A stretch of 64,000 nt of DNA, taken from NCBI GenBank assembly GCA_008508345.1, contig QNGE01000991.1, forward strand, positions 63,268 to 127,267. Reading direction: 5' to 3'. The notes beneath the pieces are model-generated. The model saw only the letters and a program-made list of their open reading frames with translations. It ran no database searches and was not told where the DNA came from. Position 1 is the first letter of the stretch; each line of letters starts with the position of its first letter. Source of the DNA: Paragonimus westermani (lineage: Eukaryota; Platyhelminthes; Trematoda; Plagiorchiida; Troglotrematidae). The position numbers and the translations under genes were made by a program. Positions 34,516-48,515 of the stretch are shown in pieces.

Positions 34516-37500
34516 TTCTGATTATCTGCCTTAAATACAGTGTGACGCAAGCAGAATGTGTACTGATCACATCCCAGACACAATTTCCACCGACACTGTT
34601 TGTCTGCCTGCCGTTCTCGCTAAATTATTTAACGAACGCTTCCGACCTTTCTAAAGTGGCAGTTCATCACTATGATCGAGCACAATAGTCGGATTTCCGG
34701 GAACGAGAACGGCTTCCACCTGTCATCGTGGCGGTCGACTTCCGAATAAAATGACGTCTCACTAATTGTGCAATAGCCCGTGAACAGTATATTGGCCGGA
34801 TGCAGAAGTCAGCAAGATATTGAACAAGTGGCGAATCATTGTCTTATGATCGAATCATTTCTACCACCTTTTGAAGTCAGGTTTCAAGATAATGTGATTT
34901 GCGTTTGTCAGCACTGTAGGAAAATTTGCGGCATCCTCAGCGTCCGAATCGTTAACATATACGACAAAATTCACCTTGACTGCACAATTGGAAATGGACC
35001 TAGAGAAAAAAACAGTTACTCTTGCTACGTTCGAGTCAAACTTGATCCCATTAAACGTCAACGTATGTACATATGCCACTTAGGTGAGAATCAAAAAACA
35101 TTTCAACCCCTCATGGTAGTAACTAGTGCAGATTGAATTCGAGTTGGACTATGTACATCCATACTGACGGGATGTGAACAAGTCGCACATTGAAGAACGA
35201 TCTGTTTTTAAGACTTTTTCTGACAGTGTTTGCCTAGAAAATCGAACACACGTGAAGGAAAACTCTGGAATATGTAAGCAGATGACAACGCTTGTGGACA
35301 AAGCCATGGCATGCAATGGTGCTGTAATCTAGTCGGAGATTTGGTGTGGTAACTCACCCACATTCTAACACTCAAGTAAGAAGTCATTAAAATGAGAATT
35401 GACGGCGATAGGTACGGTGCTAAAGGACAAACTGTACTTCACAATTGTGACTTTGAATATGAAGGAGTAGGGTAGTTTTTCAGTCAAATTCGTTCACACA
35501 AACACTATCGGTACACATGATTTTTGTCGACTGAAAAGGACAATGTAATCTTGAAAGGTGTTTTCATCAACAGCAGTGCGAAGAGGTCAACCAGTATCTT
35601 CTACTGCATCAAGAATAAGAGAGGAGTGGACAATTTGCAAACGAGGTCACTGAAACGCACAGTCGTCAACGAAAGACAGTGCATTGGCCTTTAGTGTTAC
35701 CGAAGTTTTCAACGTGCACCTGCGTGTTCCAGAAGAAAGCGAACACAAAATGGGACGCTGGTGAACTACACAAGAGGTAGTTTTTTCGTAAATGAGAAAA
35801 GTCTTCGTCGCATCCTACACTTGTAAAAAAAAATAGCCCGTCACAAACCTGGATCTTCTGTGACAGCTTTGTCTATGTGTCGTAACACACTGGAATCCTA
35901 ATCTAGCGAATTGAGCCCAAAACACGAGTGGAAGAGATGACAGGATTACCTTTCTATGAAAGACTTCTAAACGTACGCGTCATGCCACACAAGAAATTTG
36001 TCCGCGAATCGCATACTCACACCGTCACATGCTGCCACCCTCGATAAAAATGGCACATGGACCAGTAAACTACAGATGCAGATTGACTTGTCTGATTTCA
36101 AAACATGGAATTTTGCCTTCTTGATGATTCGTGTCCTGGACCACTGTTGCCCCCAAAACGCAAGCAGCATAACTAAGGGTTGAACATTGCACGGAGATCA
36201 AGTAAAATTCTGGACGGATTCACGTCAACTCAGTTTGAATCAAAATGTGATTACAATTCAATAAAAAAAAACGCTGAAGTCGATATCCTACTTGTGGACT
36301 TAGGTGTATGCGTTGATCGTGATACTGCATAGTGAGGGTAGTACACATATAGTGTGTCGAAACAGTTAACTATACTCTCGGAAAAAAATCACAGCAGGAC
36401 GTTGCGTGAACCTACACTCGAGTGTTCGAAGAACGTGAATCCGTCGCACGGTGACCGGCATTTTTTGACGGGCTCTACCGATACTGTCACATTTAATGCA
36501 TGCATTGGATATGCGAACGTGAACTCATATAATAGTACGATCCCGGATCTGCCTTTCAAAAGTGCAGATTATTATCGGAGCCAGACTGAAGGAGCCGGTA
36601 GTACAATGGTGAAGTACTTGTTTGAATCCAACGATGAACTGGATCTCACAGAGTATACCATGTCATTCGCTAAGCATTGGACAAACGCGCTTTAGTTTTG
36701 CCCTGGGGTTAATGATACTCCTGATAAACTACCTCTACGTGCCAAGAAGTAGACAAATGGGAGTAGAGGACTGTCTTGGTAATACCGCAAATGATTTGCT
36801 TGGCTCATGTGCTTCTTTCTGTCACTTAAGTTCCGGTAATCTATCCCACTTTTCAAATGCATTGTTTCTCATAATATTTTGTAGTATTTTGCGCGTGCGC
36901 GCTCAATCGCTGATCGTCGTTTGGATAGAAGTTTTTATCAGCAATTGACAAGAATGATCGAAATGTTGTTCTGGCATGTTTTACGTAACAACGCTGTCGT
37001 CTTTCTTTAAAGTTACGGAGAAAGAATTCAGCTTTATAAAGGTCTCAGCCGGTGACAATAGCGTACGTCGAGAAGGTGGTGTGAAAAGTCTAGATCTCGA
37101 CTGGATCTGGACCGATGACAAAAACCGCAGTCTCTTACACAGCATGCAACCTATCAGCTGAACTAGGAAACCAGACCGAAGCTTCTAAGACTTAAAATCA
37201 CCCTCGTTATCCACACATCCGACGGTGTCACGAAATCTACTGAATGATTCTGGGAATAAACTGCTTTGACAGGGTTTCTTAACCAATGGAAGCCAGAATC
37301 CATCAGTGTATCACTTCAGCATTCGACTTACGTTGCTAATGGATAGCGTGTTGAGCTGAGAGAACACGTTACGCGTAGGGCATATGGTCACTGCGGCCAG
37401 TTCGAACAAAGTTGACTTGCAAATTACCCAGACTTGAGTCATTACCAAACCTATGACTCTGTCACCACGCATCAGCACTGTAACACCAATCTATTGATAC

Positions 37501-39084
37501 TTACTTGAAAACACAGCCCAGTGCCTAAAAGTTTACACCTCTGATAATCTATTGAGGCGCCCAATTAACCAACATCAGTTAGTCTGAAACCACCATCGTG
37601 AACAATCTATCAAAAATTTGACGATTATTTACGACCAGTTTCTGTGTAGACGTGAATTAGTAGAATAAATGGAGTTGTTGACTAATCTGCACGAATCACG
37701 TAAACCGGGCGGTGATGACAAGTGACCGATCAAAGTTGATGACCATGCCGCATATTAACCGCATCCAAAGGCCTATCGGAAAGTCACGTTTGCAAAATCC
37801 GTGTGTATGGTTTTAACCACTAAATGAGTTCTAATGAGATTGTCTCGGAACGCAGCCAGCTTTTTAACCGTTCATTTGCTCTGAGCATCAAGCGTGGTCA
37901 CATCCAGTTAGGTAATCAGTTATTTATCGAACGCAACATTTCGACTGCCAACGTTCCATCACGAGCATACTTCTTGCCTAAAACCAAAATGCCCTAATTA
38001 GATGATGCAAACCAAATTAAAGATTCTAACGCAAACCGATTGAAATCGTCACCCGCAAAGTGCAGAATGAACAAAGCATGTGTCGACTGCTATTCATGTT
38101 CTAAATGAAAGGATACACTGAACTTGACGAACAATACAGTTTGGAAAGTCTGTGGTAACACCAATTCGAAATGAAAACATCAGAAAAATTACACCAGACA
38201 AACTCGTACAACTACTGCTTTGCTGCGTGTCCACTGAACGCGTTCGATCCACGGTGTGACCAAAGTTGACCAAGAACGTTAAACTGCGCTTTCGCCATTT
38301 CCACCAAAAATTCATGTCCGCTAGTTTTTTGAATTAACTTTTTACATCAATATTCGTTACGGTTGTTTAAGCTGCTATTGTTTCTACCATCGCTCAACCA
38401 CACTTCCCCTAAGCCTAAACAGGTGATGCGATTCATCATCACTGGTTTGGTTCTGGGAACTGTAATGTGGGCTTCTTAGATTTGAACACAAACTGGCGTG
38501 GGATCGTAATTTAGGTGTGAATGCAAGAAACAACCAAAACTGGAAACGACGTCTGGCACATGTGCTTGTTGTGTGTGAATGTAGGAAACAAAGGCTTGGA
38601 GATTGCGCTCCTAATGTGCCTTTCTGTGTGCATGTTTGTGTGCGTGTAATTAGCAGTTTGTGTTCTCCTTTTCGAATCATGTCGCCAATCCTTGTGTTTG
38701 CTCCACGCACACTGGTTTCGCACAAAATTCTCCCTTTAGTCGTCCATAGTGAACAGGCGTCATTCACATGTACAGTCTAAAGTGCGCTGGACACAAACCG
38801 CAAACCTAGGATAATCCACATTTCGCTGCAGGTCACAACCATCACCGCAAGTAAAACCGAAGAGGTTCATTGCAGATGCAGAGCGTACAGTCAAACGTGC
38901 AACCGAGCGAGCGGGGAGTTGAGTGTAAGAATTCGTCAATTTGCACTCTAATTCTAGATGGGAAAGGGATGCCTAATGACGATCGCATGTCAGTTCCATG
39001 TTTTAAATTTATGCGGTCATACCTACTCATGGATTTAGCTCAAGGTTAAGTCTGCGAAAAATCAGTTGACTGAAGAAGGAGTTA

Positions 39085-39165
39085 AGTTTACCCCCCCGTC
39101 CAATAAGGCCGGTGACCTAAGCACTACGCCATAACGATTGTGACTGTAAAGTTAGACCGAATGAG
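39085..39165 (-). repeat. Degraded SINE1 5' part (left member of a pair)
   Basis: ggccggtgacctaagcacta, then cgccataacg and agaccgaatgag, align in order with the minus-strand 5' part of SINE1 (accactgcgccattgacc, cgaccgaatcat). The A-box region is still visible (cgttatggcgtagtg on the minus strand). The copy is heavily mutated and lacks the body. Confidence 0.5.
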
Positions 39166-39184
39166 CTCGTTAAAACCAGAATGA

Positions 39185-39310
39185 GGGCATTAGAACAGTG
39201 GTTGTCAATAAGAGGTCTTGAGTACGAGTCTTGGCTCAGACTAAGGCACACAATACCAACGAGTTCTATTCGATCAGAGAAATTTTAGTCTGCTAAGGTT
39301 TTTGTTTAAA
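39185..39310 (+). repeat. Degraded SINE1 (right member of a pair)
   Basis: gaacagtggttgtcaataag, gagtacgagtcttggctcag and acgagttctattcgatcaga follow the order of plus-strand SINE1 from A box through B box into the body. Together with the fragment on its left it repeats the head-to-head layout seen at 8.2 kb. Confidence 0.5.
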
Positions 39311-40035
39311 GATATAAACAAATGTGGGTGATATACGACTTGTAACAAACTACGCAACAAACGATTCGTTAGAAATTGGACCAGAACGATTTTCATTTAA
39401 ATGCGTCACTTGTATACTCATGAAACACGTCTAAACGTCGCCCTCAATCGAAATTAGCACCCAGTCAATATAAAGACCGACCAAGCATACGGAGGGAGTC
39501 CATATCCCGATGTAGGCAAGCGGAAACAATACTGTAGAACTCTAGGAGGAAAGAAACGAAGAGGGTCATGTGAACGGCAGATGTAATAAACGATTGAACC
39601 AATCAACTCTATACAATCACCAAACTTCAACCTATATATCAATACCTTGGTGATTCGACGACAAAATCCATTTGACGCGCATCGATAATTGATTTAAACG
39701 GACCCAAAGACGAAAAGCGTGTAGCCAACCGGGTATTATAAGGTGATTCAAACAACTAAGAATAATATTAATTCGAACAATTGCATTCTGATCGAAGCAG
39801 CCACCATCTTCGATTCATAATGTACTGCTCATTGGAGTCAAATACAATGACGGTAGGTGACGTGAAAACAGATATTACACAGAGGCAAACTGATGTCAGT
39901 TCATCACAAACTCTTTCTTATTCTGCATGCGTACAAGCAATCATCGGTTCGAGGACTGTCACCTTGTTCTCCAAAGAGATCGAATCTATGATTTAAATGG
40001 GCTATATTCATCACCTGATTACAAAGAATCACTCA

Positions 40036-41225
<1,190 letters not shown>

Positions 41226-41560
41226 GCGCGATTAGTCCAACACTCGATGGATTAACTCAACGCGGTGGCAAGATACGTCTACAGCCCATAACGAGTGAAT
41301 TGCGGATAACACGGGTGACCGAACGAGCCATCTCACGACGAAATCGGACGAACGGATGAGAAATGGAAGGCAAAGAACGCACGATAGATGGTGTCCGCCA
41401 CACACACAAACTAAGCGGAAGTGTACATGATGTGTGAGCGGAAACCACCGTTGTGTTGTAGACTGCAATTCCGGTTCACAAACGCAAACGCGCGTGTGGC
41501 GTGGAAACGTACGAGTTAGAAAATAGGAGTCCTGTTTTGATTAATGATGTTTTGCTACAA
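41226..41560 (+). repeat. R1 repeat, partial diverged copy
   Basis: tgaccgaacgagccatctca, cgaaatcggacgaacggatg and the later gaagtgtacatgatgtgtga match the second unit and 3' part of R1 as seen at 59070-59200, ending near ttttgctaca. The 5' unit is missing or too diverged to see. Confidence 0.7.
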
Positions 41561-42534
41561 TATATGTACAGCCATCGACTAAGTTTGGTGTGATTAGGCG
41601 CGTGAACAGTCCAATGAAAAGTATCAAGGTCGTGCCACATTCACGCTTTTGCAATTGAGCGAAGCGGTAAAAAATAAATCCGCTTTATACTGAGCATCGG
41701 AGGTCTTTGGTCAAAGTGTAAGAATCATAGGTTTTTTGTAAAGCAGTAGACTACGTCTGGAACAATCATACCTCGAACTCGGAAATCGGTCAGCTATTAA
41801 CGAGTGTCGCCACCTTCAACCTTCATGACTCCTGTGATCATTTCGGGATGCTCTTGAACGGGTAGCGCAAAACCGACGACCGACTTCACGCGTTCTTTGA
41901 ATCCTGTACTGTCTGAATATGCATTCCGGAGGATGTTTATCAAAAATGACTAGATGAGCTCGATAGCACTCGAATGTGTGCCTAGTGGTGGTCAAACTAG
42001 GCGATGAAAGAGAATCATTTCGAAAAAAATGGTGAACCGTTATGGCTGTATGTTTGGGTGTACCGCCATGTAAATTTAGAATAATTTTCCGTACTGTGAT
42101 GAACAAGAACCTTGTTTTATGTCCAAAATTGTCTTCTTGACCCTGAGTTTTTCAATCAAAATGTGATAGGCCCAAGTTACCATCAAAAAAGCAGTCCTGT
42201 CATGAGTCTCCCATTTTTTGACTTGAGTGTCGGTTAGATTCCGCATAAATAAAGTGCCACATTAGGGTCTTGCCTGACTAAATTGAGTCTCAGAAGATTC
42301 AACTTACCTTTACACCCAACCGTAGCGCCCAACGTCAGGTTTTTATGCTATCGAGGCGTGGCTAGAAAACGAACAGGAATGTTGTCTGTTTATACGGTTC
42401 AAAGAAGTAGTCTGTCTAGATTATCACTTTTCCATTTGCCACCAATGGTATGGTAGATTAGATGTCTAGTAAGTTCTTATTACTAGTCATTTGTCGACGG
42501 TGTCATTTTGCTCATTGTGTGATGGGTGACCAAG
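41561..42534. other. Non-coding stretch, no gene recognised
   Basis: A 96-codon minus-strand frame at 41816-42106 was considered, but it has no recognised motif. Nothing else is supported. Confidence 0.4.
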
Positions 42535-42865
42535 TCGAAAGCACTAGTATTCCAACATTCAGCGGAGTATCTCGACCCGATGGTTTGATACCGCGAAAAC
42601 CCATGGTGCCTGGATTGTGCACAACATGAGCGACCGAACAAGTAATCAGTGAACGAAATTGGGCCAACGGGTGAGAAATGACAAACGACAGTCCACGAGA
42701 GAAAACATCAGTCAAACACAGAAGCAGGTAGAAGTGCACAGGACGTTCAAATAGAGATCGCCGCTGCGTTACGGACTGGAGTTCCGTTTCACAAACATCA
42801 GCACGAGTGGCATAGGAACGTGCGAAGTGGACAATAAAGATCTTGCGTTGATGGACGACTTTCTG
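42535..42865 (+). repeat. R1 repeat, partial diverged copy
   Basis: attccaacattcagcggagt, gagcgaccgaacaagtaatc, gggccaacgggtgagaaatg and gtggacaataaagatcttgc follow the order of the R1 3' part. It is about as decayed as the copy at 41.2 kb, which lies 1.3 kb away in the same direction. Confidence 0.7.
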
Positions 42866-44609
42866 TCGAAATTGCCAAGTCCATATAGTGATCAGTACGT
42901 CTCGTGACGATTCTACCGTTTACATACAGCTTTTTCCAACTTGCCTCAGTTTCAAAACATAAAACCCAGGCAGGATAAAAGTACGTGACGTACATAAACT
43001 AAACATGAGTCTTATCATTCTTTCCGAAAGAGATCGGCTGGAAAAACCTAGCTGAGTGCGAAACCTGTAGTTAACTGTGTTGTTTGAGTTGTATAACGCG
43101 AACTTTTTGAGGGACTCAATTTCGCATAACTGAGATTCATTTACGGCCATCCAAACAAACCAAAAGGTCTTCATTCAGAGCTCTGTTGGAAAGACCGAGT
43201 TCCTCTAAGTCACAGGGCTATCGATCGAATTCATAATGTGCGGTTAGAATCCAATACACATGCGACGTCACTCATCGGTTAACAGAATTTGTAACAAGCA
43301 TTGACTGAACAGAATGGTTTAATCAACTCGAACCTGTTAACAATCAGTACGCCAAAACAAACCGCCATATTGGTGAATACAAACACAAATGTGCCAAGCG
43401 ACAGAACTACACGGTCGCTACAATGGTCGGCCGAATTTTTAGTATAAGCAGGTAAACAGCAGTTAACTTATCATCAAGAGAAAAAAACTTTATTGGAATG
43501 TTACAGGTTGAATTCTGTTCAAATCGCCTTCTGGGAAATAAAAGAACACGAAAATGAGAGGAATATACACGATAGAATCACAAAGCCAACGCATGCATCG
43601 TGATTCTGCAAAGAGGCACGGTTACACAACATTCGACACACAAATCGGGTATAATTTCGAGACTAGATCAAAGAATCCCAGAGCTGAGACGTCTAACAAA
43701 CCGTTAATTTGACCACCCTGTTGTATATCTTACATCTTTAACCATTTGAAAGACAAACAAACTCAAGAGAGTTTTCACGGAGTTGGAATAGAGGATCTAG
43801 GTTGAGCAGTTCAGAGTCAAATCGCAAGCAGTGACTACACCCTTTGAGTATACGACGTGTGAATCAGAACATTTTTCTAGTGGAAAATTACAAACACTTG
43901 GAAAATCGAAAAAAGAAAGGGAAGTAATGTGTCGGAGCGCCCGAAATACCTCTTAATACGATCACTCCACACACCTAAACAGCCGAGGATGAGCCTTCGA
44001 CGATCAGAGTGTCTGTTGCTGATGTATCGGTTGAAGTAGGCTCCTCTGTTTCAAAGACCACGCTCCAATCAGGCAGTTCCGGACTACTTTTTTCTATTCT
44101 CGAAACAAACGAAATGCTATCGGTAAGCTCAAAAAAACATGCTTTTCAACCTACAGTGAGCGATGATGTACCTGTTTTTGATTCGGTAAAACAGCTTCAT
44201 TCATTTAATTCTGGTCAACCATTGAGTTCTGCTCAGTATCCATTGCACAGAGCATCTGAATACATTGATCTGAAATTTCGATTTGAGTAACAAAGCACTT
44301 GCCGTAGTACTACAGGCTGCGTGTAAGGATTATCGCTTGTCTCGCAAAAACAAGGTAGCCCGTCATGCCTTTCCCTTCAACAGCGTGAGGTCTTACCTAG
44401 AGCCATACAGTATTTCGAAAACCCCTCGTATCCTTTGCTGACTCTGTTGTAAGACTTAATCCGCTCTCTTTTCAAAATCCGTCAGATCAGCTGCTGATGA
44501 CATGACGTGGATATACCAAATGTGAACTGAATTCACACGGGTTACGAGGACGGATACACCTCCAGACCACCAGCAAAGCGATGCGGCAATTGTAGTATTA
44601 ACAAAGAGT
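42866..44609. other. Non-coding stretch, no gene recognised
   Basis: A Ser-rich 93-codon plus-strand frame at 44009-44290 is the only frame that stands out, and it has no recognised family or splice support. I see no repeat family seen elsewhere. Confidence 0.4.
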
Positions 44610-44905
44610 AGTTTGAAGGGTTCGATAACCTAGAATAGATCCGACTGTGAGAAATTACAATTTCAGCTGGATTCCAAACAGCGACAGAAATATTTCCAAA
44701 CGCGAAAAGCGCTCTACCGGCTGAGCTGCGAAGCCACTCCAGGAACTCAGAAATCTCACACTTGGACCCTGTTGATTCATCCGGTCCATTGTCTCACATG
44801 AAATTCACCAAATGATTCACGGGATCGACTTCCAGACAGGATTTCTCGAGCAGTTCATGCTGGTATCCACCAACGTCAGTGTATTACTAATGAGTGGTTT
44901 GTCAG
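44610..44905 (-). repeat. SINE2 copy (second tRNA-derived family)
   Basis: On the minus strand an A-box-like agctcagccgg (44727-44717) is followed by a B-box-like gtttggaatcc (44679-44669) at tRNA-like spacing. The flanking words match 57850-58153 in order: gaagccac, cagaagt/cagaaat, tcacatgaaattcaccaaat and accaacgtca. SINE2 has no sequence in common with the SINE1 body. Confidence 0.65.
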
Positions 44906-46850
44906 TTCTGCTTTGTAGCTCACCTGGTAGAGGGTTTGATGCGTCTCGGCTTGCTGTTTCTGTCACCGGTCCGAATCTATCAGAAGCCTTGACTTTTCAC
45001 AACAAGGTTTCCTCTGAACGGCAAACGATAATCATATCTAAATTCTCAGGACATCTACGTGACCGGTTAACATTGGACCGACGTTAGAGGTCGAAAAGAC
45101 CTTAATAAGTTGGAACGACCGTATGATTATATCACGGTTGCTATTCTTACTTCGAAAAAGAAAGTGGTCAACTGATTTCCAGCAAACTTTGCCCGTCTGT
45201 CGCTAGAAATGATTTCTACCGACTTTTCAATGAGATGTGTATACATGCTACCGCTATCAATCTCGACCGAAATTCTCGACGTTTTATTTTGCTAGTCTAG
45301 ATTACAATTTAAATAACTCAAACAACGAAATCTGAATTGAATGCAGAGCCATCACATAACTCGTTTCTATAACGGAACTACGGGGAGGTAATATACTACG
45401 AAAAAGCGTTGAGCAGACAATTTCTGATATGCTGTGGGTTTATAAGTTTGTTTGCCTGGCATATGTCTTCTGACAAATCAGCAAGATTTGTGTAATGATA
45501 AGAGTAACAACCACAGAATGATTGCGAATCTTGACGCTTAAATGCTCAAAACCTTGTTGTTCGGAAGCGCTAGAAAGCTGTAAAAGTTTGTGTGACATCT
45601 GAGGCGTGAATTAAATTGGACGTTCTAAAGTCATACCTATGTCCTACAACAAACCCAATGGGGCATTGATTGAATGGATGTACGCATTGAGTGACTATGA
45701 AGAGGATGTTTCTGAATCGGGACTGTTGACACGGTGAAGGTCCATGAAAGTGTTAAGTGTGTATACATTTGTATATTATCGTGGTGCAGTTTTCTAAGTT
45801 TGTATGCCCAATGTTCCCCCAGCCTTATGTTAACGTGAATTGGAAGTCCCAGTGAGAAGACGGTGAATCTGCAAATGAATTCAACTCAACAATTAATGGT
45901 TCTAGGGAGTTAGACGTGAGAGAGCCTTGAGCACAACCGCACGGCAGCCGCCAGAGAGGACGAATGTCGGCGGAAATTCCAGTCAACCTTCAGAATTCAC
46001 ACAAGCGTCAGATTGGTTAAGCGGCGTTCCCGACGATAATAGCTTAAACATTATCATCCTGGTGAATGCAGCCTACAATGGTAGAGACGGTGCGGATTTA
46101 TTATATAGCTACGAGTAAAACTGCGATAACTAGGCCAACGCACTAACTTTGATGCTAGTGGTTTGTAGTAAATTTACATTCAGAAGATAATGTGAACCGG
46201 TGCGATGGTACTGGCAAGGCAACTCTCACGTCGCAGGGAGTTTAGGATTTTGGGGACGTCGAAGGTGATCTGATTACAATATAAATACACATAATCCTGG
46301 AGATAGCTCCAGATTTAGTCATCTAATTCTTGTCATATGTTTATTTCGTTTTACCAACCAAATTTCAAACCTTAAGAAAACTACTGTCAGGGTTTCTCAA
46401 TCAGTTCCACATAGATCATTTTAATAAAGACGGATAGCAAGACTAGGAATGACCAAAACATCTAGTTAACTGTCACCGTGGATGATCACTTCCACCACTG
46501 ATAATCAAAGTTCCTTTAGGGTACCATGTAGGCTTGTCTCCATGACTCGGTGACTTTAACCCAGTCTGAAATGTGTTCCATCTGACCCAACGTGAGCACA
46601 GATGCGCAAAAGTCCTTCTTTCACGAGTACCACAAACAAGCTTGTAATCGAGAATCACTAGCCAAAGACTGATTTGAACTCTTCAAATTCCCTCTTCTAG
46701 CAAGCGCCCAAAAGTACACGGTTGACCCATGTTATGTTCAACCATATCTACATCAGGTATAAACAAACCTGCATTATCAGAAAATTCGCTTTAGGTCCAG
46801 ACAGTAATAAGTTAGTTCTGAAAAACCAAGAAATAAATTCAAAATCTGTC
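44906..46850. other. Non-coding stretch, no gene recognised
   Basis: No domain or listed repeat family was recognised in this stretch. All open frames are short, and I see nothing that I can support. Confidence 0.4.
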
Positions 46851-46970
46851 GCATTCATATAGACTTTCCAGTCGGCACTTTTCAAAAGCTAGTATTAAAC
46901 TCAAGTTTCGTTTTCATTATAACTCATCAGTAGTGCCTTACCACGGCCACGACGAGGACTCCGGTCACGC
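46851..46970 (-). repeat. SINE1 copy, diverged (left member of a head-to-head pair)
   Basis: tcgcattcatatagactttc, aaaagctagtattaaactca, agtttcgttttcattataac and tcatcagtagtgc follow the minus-strand SINE1 body. It runs to gaggactccggtcacg at the B-box side and is then directly joined to a plus-strand copy. Confidence 0.75.
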
Positions 46971-46971
46971 T

Positions 46972-47176
46972 TTCAACACGGTTGCCCCATAAAACTGTGG
47001 CCGGGGTTCTAGTCTCGACCGTGACAAGGATATGCATCGCTGACGAATTCTAATGAGAGCGAAACTTGAGTCTAGTGCGATTTTTCGAAAGAGGCCAACT
47101 GGGAATGCGACAGCTGTGATCAACTGTGAGTGATGTTCAATCTATACGGAAGCCAAAATTCTTCACTACTCATCAG
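46972..47176 (+). repeat. SINE1 copy, diverged (right member of a pair)
   Basis: ttcaacacggttgccccata, ggggttctagtctcgaccgt, gacaaggatatgcatcgctg and aatgagagcgaaacttgagt follow plus-strand SINE1 from just after the A box to the tail (ttcactactcatcag). The B-box region (ggttctagtctc) is still recognisable. Confidence 0.78.
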
Positions 47177-48439
47177 AAATTCAGAAACCTTGAAAACTGG
47201 AAAGTACTGCAGAGGTTACTTCTTTTTTATCGATAAATTTCTATCCAACGTGGACACAGTAAGAAAAGAACAGAAGCAATCCAATACTACCTATAAAAGT
47301 AAGCCACGCTGACAGTCACATTTTCCATGAGTTTGTATTTTTCAGGAATGTTTTTGTGTCCCCAAGCAAGGATACATACAAGGTAGGATCTGTTTCTATG
47401 AAGAACAGTAGATACATAGCTCAACTGGACGGTCAGCCTTTCAATTCCCACGCAGAGGGTACCCACAGAATGCATGTCTCTTACTATCAGATGCCACCAA
47501 CGTATCGGTTAAGTCTCTCGGGAACACCACACTAGCAATGGCGTATCTTTGGAACGGGCAATCCATGCCGATCACTCATCGTATCGTACTTGGATTCTAG
47601 GTTTTGTTGGTTTGGAAACATCATAGGAATGCCTCCTCATTGCTTGTTAGAATGTGTTGGGTGGAGCTGCGAAAGACATTCTGATGGTTGGAATGTGATC
47701 TGCATTCGGATAGAAAAAGCTTGTTTCGAACGATGTTCTCAGCTTTCCGTCTGGAGTGGCTGTTGAACGTGACAAAGTAACACTACTCACACCAAGAGTT
47801 GTTGTGTTTCCCAAATGGATTTTTCCATGCATGACTCACTGAACCACCTTACAATATCGCCATTCTCTTTAGTTTATTCCTCTTGAAGCATGTTGCAGCA
47901 CTTTGCAAACGATCAAACTGTAGACATATGCAACGTTCCAAAGAATCTGGCCTTGTACGGCAACCACAATCTTGAGTTCGACCCCACTGGATTTTCGACA
48001 TCAACTAGATTCCTCTGTTATTCTCCCTGATCCGCATGTTACACCACTCTGTAAAAGCCAATCTGTTGTCCCAGTCAGGCCCAGAAATGACCATTTTGAC
48101 GTTTGTGTGCTACTGTTATAGGTTGATGCAAGTAGACTGACAGTTTTGTGAATAAGCTCCTTCCTACACTTCTTCCTCAAAAAATATGGCACTAAAAAAC
48201 AGGTCATCACCTGGAACATCCACTGTGGCTTATTGAAGTTGTTCTGTGTGACAAGTTGAAGTGTCCAGACCACATGTGTATATCACAAGTTGCTAAAACT
48301 TCATGTTACCTATTTTACTGTGATCCTCCAAACGGAAAATGGTTATACTAGCCTAATTAACTCATCAGTAAACAGTTATGAATGTGAGAATCTGTCACAT
48401 GTTACTCTTCCAAGGTATACGCTTCGTTTGCTCTTACCA
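47177..48439. other. Non-coding stretch, no gene recognised
   Basis: No known domain or listed repeat was found in this stretch. Only short frames are present. Confidence 0.4.
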
Positions 48440-48515
48440 CCCAGTCAGCAGCCGGGGCTCGAACGACATCCACGAACGAACAAGCAAGTGACCAAACCAC
48501 CTGCACTACAATTAA
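48440..48515 (-). repeat. tRNA-like pol III promoter pair (possible third SINE family)
   Basis: On the minus strand TAGTGCAGGTGG (48508-48497) fits the A-box consensus and CGTTCGAGCCCC (48465-48454) fits the B box, about 30 nt apart. This could be the head of another tRNA-derived SINE or a decayed tRNA-like sequence. No second copy was found in the window, and the tRNA fold was not tested. Confidence 0.4.

Noticed and set aside
34780..36695. Plus-strand frames of 118 (34780-35136) and 113 codons (36354-36695) in the large intron
   Set aside because: They have no family resemblance, no supporting splice sites that I could define and no second copy. Chance frames of this size are expected in 64 kb.
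41816..42106. 96-codon minus-strand frame considered as a transposase or upstream zinc-finger exon
   Set aside because: It has no C2H2 spacing and no transposase catalytic motif.
44009..44290. Ser-rich 93-codon plus-strand frame
   Set aside because: It looked protein-like, but has no known motif, no splice context and no copy elsewhere in the window.
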